In this document: piece after piece, positions 58,196 through 64,000 of the stretch
How positions within the stretch are numbered: the stretch's first letter is position 1
How the letters are laid out: every line of letters begins with the position of its first letter
Source: Chionoecetes opilio
Taxonomy: Eukaryota > Arthropoda > Malacostraca > Decapoda > Majidae
Reading direction: 5' to 3'
Length of the DNA: 64,000 bases
NCBI GenBank assembly: GCA_016584305.1
Contig: JACEEZ010000047.1
Span: forward strand, 26,790-90,789
The notes under the pieces: model-generated
Databases searched by the model: none
What the model was told of the DNA's origin: nothing
Seen by the model: the letters and a program-made list of their open reading frames with translations, nothing else
Translations under genes and position numbers: made by a program

Positions 58196-59330
58196 TTTGA
58201 GGTACACCACTATTGATATACTTAGGAGAAGATCCATGACAATAGAACGGTTTGAAAGGAAACTTGAGATGGAGGTATATAGAGAAGGATATAAACCGAA
58301 AGAGGGTTGTTTGAAAATTGATATACGATGTGCCAGACTCTATCAAAAGACCGTAGGTATATAAAGACAACAAAGTTTGACCACGCAGGGTGTGAGCATA
58401 GAAGCATAGTTTTTGAGAACAATAGCAAATACTCCGTCAGGACCGTAAGCTTTCCGAGGATCTAGGCCAGAGAGGACATGGCAAATATCATTACGAAGGA
58501 TCTTAATAACAGGGATTATGATAACAGATATAATCTAATCATAGGGTGGAGAAGAAGGAACTTCATCAACCAGACAGAGTGGAATTTTGAGCAAAGGTTT
58601 GAGCAAAGAATTCAGTTATTAAAATATATAAGACAGCTGTAGAGTCATCTGGGAAAAGCAGTGGAGGGGTTGATGAAGAAAACAATGGTTAGTGATTTTT
58701 TTGGCTTGGTGCCAGAAGTCTCCTGGCAACAGGAAGAGTTCTATCCAAAAATATTTAGACATTTTCTTTTAAATAAAGAAGTTTTTGGTAAGTTGAAAGA
58801 ATAATAAGATATGGTTACGGGTCGAAATATAAAGAGTATGAGTTTCAGGAGATGGAGTGTTACGGTACCCTCTGTGAGTCGCCTCTCTATCTTGGACATC
58901 ACGAAAACAAGCAGAGTTATAGCAAGGTTTACGGGTTTTAGGATTAGAGAGTGTGGAATGTATGTTTCCATGCAATAGACAATCTCAGCTATGTATTCTA
59001 CACAAAGATATGAGTCTCTGACATGTATGCAATAATAACTCCATTAAAAATCTGAGTAGTATTGCCTCAGGTCCTCCCACTTTGGTGAGTTGAAATGCTA
59101 GAGGCACCTTCGCTTAGATGGGTACCGGGGCTGCACTGGAGCGATAGGACAAGTTACACAGATAAGATTGTGATCGGAGGAGCCCAAAAGAGAGAATTCT
59201 TTCACAGAGTAAACAAAAAAGTTAGAGGTTAGGAAAAGACACATAAGCAATAATATTTCCATGAAAATCGGAGTAATACTGGCTTGGCATCTATCTGGTC
59301 ATGTTACCCCTCTTAGTGTCACTAATAGCT
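58196..59330 (-). pseudogene. Jockey-like LINE relic, copy B
   Basis: Minus-strand pieces are YINSGVPQ at 58196-58230 (start of RT motif B), preceded by YLRSFDRVWH (motif A-like, about 58340-58380). Further upstream are the 58741-58971 frames with LKPVNLAITLLVFVMSKIER-like and RRLTEGTV text, corresponding to the linker after the endonuclease. Near 59150-59180 an SSDHNLI-like endonuclease end is seen. The catalytic YADD box is missing because of truncation by the CR1-like 3' fragment. Confidence 0.7.
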
Positions 59331-59748
59331 CAAAAACGTATAAGGTAACATATACTTACTCTTGGCAATTGGTGTAGACATGGAACCCGAGCGGAAGCTA
59401 AGTAAAGTTACTTACCCACAGGTTATAATAACATGTGTATTTTTCAATTAATCACTTATATCTATTCACAGAGGATGACGTGGTTAAATATAAACGTCTT
59501 AATAGAGTCTCTGGAAAGAGAGTTCAAAGTGCACTGTCCACCCACACACACTACAAGTGGCAGTACACTACTCGATGGCAGTCTATCTCTCTCTGCCTCG
59601 AGCGGAGCCGGCTAGGGCGTCGGCCGCGGGGGTGTCGGCTGCCAGCCTTTCCGCAGGGGTGTCAGGGTGTGGCTGTGATGTGGTGCCCTCTAGTGGCTGT
59701 GACGACGTGGCAAGGGCGTGTCACGTCATTATACATGGCAGTCAATAA
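59331..59748. other. no gene recognised
   Basis: Frames at 59433-59782 overlap in three phases and have no domain. A TEDDVVKYKRLNRVSGKRVQ stretch looks protein-like but is unplaced. The right end is the TAA flank of the next element. Confidence 0.4.
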
Positions 59749-61513
59749 CACTGGGGAACAATTTGAAAAAAAAAATTGTTGAATTAGATTTTTGAGCTTA
59801 TTTAGACTAAAATTGGCATGCTGATTCCAAATCTGTAGTCAGTTTTTTTCTAGCACGTCAAGTTTTTTCTCCACAGCTTACCCTCCAGATAAGCAAAATT
59901 CCACTTGTGAGCCTCATTCAGCCTCATTCAGCTGAAATTCCAGTGCCAGTTTTCGAACAACTACCTACTCTAGAAGATCTGAGTGATGTTGAAGAACGCA
60001 GTGACAGCAATGATACAGATTTTGACATTCACGAGGATTCAGTTCGTAGGGGATTTGATCAGCACGAGTTGAATGATTTAGCACGTGATTTGGGCCTATC
60101 CAAAAAAGCTTCAGAAATACTAGCATCAAGACTGAACGAGAAAAACATACTTGAACAAGGAGTGAAGGTATCATACTTTCGAACCAGAGAAAGTACATTT
60201 CTGCAGTACTTTCGAAGTGCCAGCGGTTTTGTGTTTTGCCGTAACATTCCTGGTTTACTGAAGGAATTAGGGCTTTCAATCTACAATCCAAATGAATGGC
60301 GATTGTTTATTGATAGCTCAAAGCGGAGCTTGAAGTGTGTCCTTCTACACAATGGCAATTTGTTTGGCGCAGTCCCTATTGGGCATTCGGTCTGTCTTCG
60401 TGAAGAATATGGAGATGTAAAGAGAGTCATTGAGTTATTGCAATATGACAAACACAATTGGATCATCTGTGTTGACCTTAAAATGGTGTCTTCCTTCTTG
60501 GTCAACAACGTGGATACACAAAGTATCCCATGCTTTCTCTGTATGTGGGATAGCAGAGCTCGAGAGAAGCATTGGGTTCAGACGAATTGGCCTCCGAGAT
60601 CTGATCTTAAACCTGGAGATCCTAACATTGTACATGAGCCAACTTGTTGACAGGAAGAAAATAATATTCCCACCTCTGCACATAAAACTAGGTCTCATGA
60701 AACAATTTGTAAAGCATTGTCAACTGATGGCGACTGTTTGAAGTACATCATCTTGGCATTCCTGGACTGTCAATTGAAAAAATCAAGGCCGGTGTGTTGA
60801 TGGTCCACAAATTCGACAGCTCATCAAAGATGAACATTTCAACGGTACTATGTCAGACCTTGAAAAGAATGCTTGGCTATCATTCAAAGACGTCGTCAAG
60901 AACTTTCTTGGAAATACACGTACAAGTAATTACACAGAAATTGTTCAGAAACTATTGGAGAGCTACAAAGCGCTTGGTTGCAACATGAGTATTAAAGTAC
61001 ATTTTTTGCATAGCCATCTTGCCAACTTTCCAGAAAATCTTGGTGCTGCTAGCGACGAGCAAGGTGAACGATTTCACCAAGATTTGAAGGTTATGGAAGA
61101 ACGTTACCAGGGTAGATGGGATGTGCATATGATGGCTGACTATTGTTGGAGCATCAAACGCGATAGTCCTCAAGTTGAACACTCCAGACAAAGCTACAAA
61201 CGTAAATTTTTACCTTAACCTGCACACAATTATAGCCTTATCCTTTCTAAAAACATGATAATGTTAAATAAACATTCTATTCATGCCTATTTCTTTCATT
61301 TTTCATTGTATGTTAACATTTGCAACTTTTTATGAAATAAGCACTGTTACTGTTATGTCCAGTATTTTTCATATTTTTTAAGAAAACGAAAATCCTACAG
61401 TTCAAAAACTTGACATGATAGAGAAAAACTGAGATCAGTTTTGGATTCAGCACCCAAAAATTACTTAATAACAAGTGTCAGACCTAACTCAACAAAAAAT
61501 TTGTTCCCCAGTG
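59749..61513 (+). mobile_element. complete 1,765-bp DNA transposon with TAA target duplication
   Basis: The left end CACTGGGGAACAA (59749) and right end TTGTTCCCCAGTG (to 61513) are the tips of inverted repeats of about 125 bp with gaps; shared boxes include GATTCCAAA-CTG, TCAGTTTTT and GTCAAGTTTTT. TAA flanks both sides (59746-59748 and 61514-61516). A single plus-strand gene (59907-61218) fills the interior. The 3-bp TAA duplication recalls PIF/Harbinger, but the encoded protein does not look like a Harbinger transposase, so the superfamily is open. Confidence 0.82.
59907..61218 (+). pseudogene. transposase-like protein of unassigned DDE-type family
   Basis: The first frame (59907-60650, 247 codons) begins MSLIQPHSAEIPVPVFEQ with an acidic region and a DLARDLGLSKKASEILASRL helix. 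It then has NEWRLFIDSSKRSLKCVLLH (candidate first Asp on a beta hairpin), NWIICVDLKMVSSFL (candidate second Asp), and a PCFLCMWDS C-x2-C segment with KHWVQ. The gene continues in other frames: IIFPPLHIKLGLMKQFVKHC (60650-60720), then 60850-61218 with NFLGNTRTSNY, GCNMSIKVHFLHSHLANFPE, SDEQGERFHQDLKVMEERYQ and MMADYCWSIKRD. I recall close relatives as uncharacterised proteins in many arthropods and other invertebrates. The order D, D, zinc-like insert, H/E-rich helix fits an RNase H-fold transposase. That reading is inference. Confidence 0.7.
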
Positions 61514-61516
61514 TAA

Positions 61517-62942
61517 TCATCTATCAACAAATATATTCATTAGTTAATAAGATGTTAGTATAAAAGCACATGCAAGGAGTAAACATATAGGGCTAAACAT
61601 ATAGGCCTATAATGCCAACATCACTCGGTCACCTACCCGGCGCGACTTTCCCCCGTCTAGAGATTGTACTAACCTGTACAATCATATAGTCCCTGATTTT
61701 CCCAGAAATTTGTTTTTTGCGAGCAATAAAAATTAGCTAAAAAACCCTTCGGGAGTTTTCAGGGAAATGTCCCAAAAAAGTCAGAACGCAGTACAAGCAA
61801 AAAAATTTGGAAATGACCTGAAACTCATGATACATGCCCCTTGGGGACATACTACGGGACAATCAAATGTTTGTGTAAAAAAGAAGAGTGATGTCGAATA
61901 ATTTTTGTGAAAGAAGATGGTGAAATCAAGTGGGGGTAATGACACAACGAAAAGGGCCTGAGAAGCATTCGCCGGTTAGCCCCCACTTCACAAATTCCTA
62001 GGGTTATGGGCAAAACCCAAAGAGAGATGCGGGATAAAACGGGTTTTAAAATGTAGTACGGTCCCATCCAAATAGTATGGTCACTTGATACGGGATTTAT
62101 TTAAATTTAAACACCACAGATTTGGTTGTTTCATACCATAAAGTTTTCATGAAAAAAAAAAAATATATAATTTTTCCTGTTTAACCTTTTCCTTTATTTG
62201 TGTTTTTGTTGTGAACTTTAAACACATGTACGGATTGAAAATGAACATGTTTATCAACGGCATTTGACGTCAGCACTGATTCAAGGTGAGGGTAATATTG
62301 TTGAATACCATTTCAATCAAACAAAGGCGTCAACTTGCAATTCTACTTCCCCATTTCCAAGGCATGTATGAAATTATTAATAGGAAAGAGTGAAGAAGTA
62401 ACCCTTCCACGCCCTGCGTCAACCATATCTGTTAGTATCTGTTTGTTAGTTCTTACAAGATAATTACCTAACCGTATTAGTCAAAACAGGGAGTGCTTGC
62501 TCTAACACTGTAAAATCTTTATAAAAACTCTGCTCGGTTTGTATATCACTGAAGGTCTTCCTCAAGGAGTTAGTAAAAAAGGCAAGATCTACCACCTGAC
62601 TTTCAGATTAGGCAGTATTCATGCAATTTAAATGGATGAGTTTGTCATTAGAGGAAGCCAAGAAGGTTAGTTGATTGTATCTTTCCCGAAGTTCTGCCAT
62701 ATCCTCATGCATTCATACATGTACCAAATAGCATGCCCGAGATATGTCCAATATTGACATATGTTAATGAAAAAGACAAGAGCTGCTCTATGAATTACGA
62801 GGGTGTAAATGATAAGCATGAGTTTAGTTAGAAGGATAATTAGATTTGTTAGTGTCAAACCGCGTAGTATCGCTAAGTTTTGCAGTTTCTACTCAGCATA
62901 AATCAGACTTGGCACTGGTCCGTTTAAGCCACTGTGAATCAC
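61517..62942. other. unassigned DNA; noisy at 61.69-62.16 kb
   Basis: 61690-62160 again shows homopolymer-type noise. The part to about 62940 may be the region downstream of the gypsy pol on the minus strand (a SQWLKRTSAKSD segment near 62915), but no LTR was found. Confidence 0.4.
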
Positions 62943-64000
62943 TTATAATGTATTTAACCATGGATCCAAAATGTCAAACTTATTTATATTGAGCTGCTTA
63001 ACTACCAGGCGCGGACCCACACATTTGGGAGCTAATTTAGAGTTCCTCTCCGGGACTTGAATCATTACAGAGTGGACTTGGATTTGAACGGGAGAAGAGC
63101 GCCTGTGTTGTTGTGAGCACATAGCAGTCTTAAAAGCCTGTAATTTATCTCTGACATAGGACAACGTACATTAAGAAGTGATCAACACATACTAACACTA
63201 GGGTACCTAGACCCTTGACGACTAGAAGAAAGATGTAATAGATCAATAGCAACAATGTCCCAGGGACGTTCAGGAGCTGGATATTCCAAAATGGTTGCTG
63301 GTTTTGGCACTGTACCCTTATGTTCAGCACATTTTACGTAATTAGCCACATATGCGTAAATATCTAACCGCATTTTAGGCCAAAAAAAACTAGTGCGAAC
63401 CGCAGAAAAGTACGCTCCTTTCCTGGATGACCGGCTATTACAGCATCATGAACTAGTTGCAGTACCACAGTTACAAAAGACTGTGGTATCACAAATTGGC
63501 TCACCGGGGTCCGTTTATTTGGCCAAAATCTACAAAGGACCTGATCTGGTGATAAGAACAACTGTGAAAAGGTAACGGGGATTTTAGGTAAAGTTGACTG
63601 ATCACCTGATTCCAGAGCATATATAACTTTACTTATATTATTATAATTATTAACTTACTTATACCTCATGTTGACGTTGGGCAACAGCGAGTTCATGTAG
63701 TGAAAAATTTGAAATACAGGGGGCTTTTCCGTCACCAGTCCAACATGTACATTCCTAAAAGCGCATCAGCCACTATATTGGCTCGACCTAGCAAGTACTT
63801 TAATGTTGGATTAAATTAATGTATTGTCAAGAACCAACGCGCGAGTCTTCCCGAGACGAGAGATTTCTCCCTTAAAATAGCACAGTGACAGCTGCTTGAT
63901 ATACAGTTATATCATAACCTAGGATAAAATCTCTAAAACATTTTAGAGCCCAGACAACTGCGAGTGATTCCAGGTGAGTAACTGAGTAATCAGACTCTGC
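62943..64000 (-). pseudogene. Ty3/gypsy pol: RNase H and integrase, with a core deletion
   Basis: Minus-strand order from the window end is an RNase H segment near 63800-64000 (THLESLAVVWAL-like and NIVADALS-like pieces, frameshifted). Then comes an integrase zinc-binding region (HDAVIAGHPGKERTFLR at 63364-63561, then YVKCAEHKG), and the start of the integrase core PERPWDIVAIDLLHLSSS with the first catalytic Asp (63182-63373). Directly after VCVDHF (about 63190) the sequence jumps to the integrase C-terminal region YVRDKLQAFKT...VMIQVPERNSK, GPRLVVKQL and FDILDPWLNTL (62943-63164). The core containing the second Asp and the Glu is absent. The element extends beyond the window; RT and gag are not visible. 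Confidence 0.82.

Overview
This window is intergenic, repeat-dominated DNA from an animal nuclear genome, most likely an arthropod and plausibly a decapod crustacean. The basis is long (CT/GA)n, (CA)n and (TA)n tracts, degenerate GGTTAGG-rich stretches, tRNA-derived SINEs, and non-LTR retrotransposons of CR1-, Jockey- and RTE-like type beside hAT, MULE and Ty3/gypsy relics. I see no bacterial operon, no rRNA or free-standing tRNA gene and no convincing intact host gene. Nearly every coding segment is a broken transposable-element (TE) gene. Species-level assignment is inference.

Layout. 1.6-8.1 kb: a Mutator-like element (FLYWCH transposase with a RING-like tail, minisatellite-type inverted ends), split by a CR1-like retrotransposon that is itself split by a TTAA-flanked piggyBac-type MITE. 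8.4-9.1 kb: assembly gap. 9.6-11.8 kb: a Harbinger-type MITE and a fold-back element enclosing a SINE. 12.3-13.1 kb: CT repeats. 13.5-17.5 kb: a minus-strand non-LTR element interrupted by a 1,030-bp solo LTR with CTAG target duplications. 18-19.2 kb: hairpins and satellites.

19.4-37.8 kb is the most informative part. The C-terminal half of a hAT transposase (19.4-20.2 kb) and its N-terminal half (29.5-30.3 kb) are separated by a 9.3-kb DNA transposon with 27-bp inverted ends and an exact 8-bp target duplication. Removing the transposon restores the hAT reading frame. A THAP-like exon near its left end suggests a P-element relative. It contains further nested repeats and two retrotransposon relics.

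26.8-34.16 kb and 34.16-41.84 kb are near-identical direct copies meeting at a single N. The first copy carries homopolymer-type errors, so this looks like an unmerged contig overlap, not a real duplication. Beyond a second lone N (43,340) lie a 6.1-kb inverted-repeat structure with a homopolymer-degraded centre (43.4-49.5 kb), small MITEs, a near-perfect 250-bp palindrome (52.1-52.3 kb), a GA tract, two Jockey-like relics, a tRNA-derived SINE, a complete 1,765-bp DNA transposon with TAA target duplications and an unfamiliar one-gene transposase (59.7-61.5 kb), and the start of a minus-strand Ty3/gypsy pol (62.9 kb to the window end).

The genes do not form a pathway; the window records successive TE insertions. 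Several insertion events can be ordered from target-site duplications and frame restoration. Many frameshifts may be consensus errors, so 'pseudogene' here means broken in this assembly.
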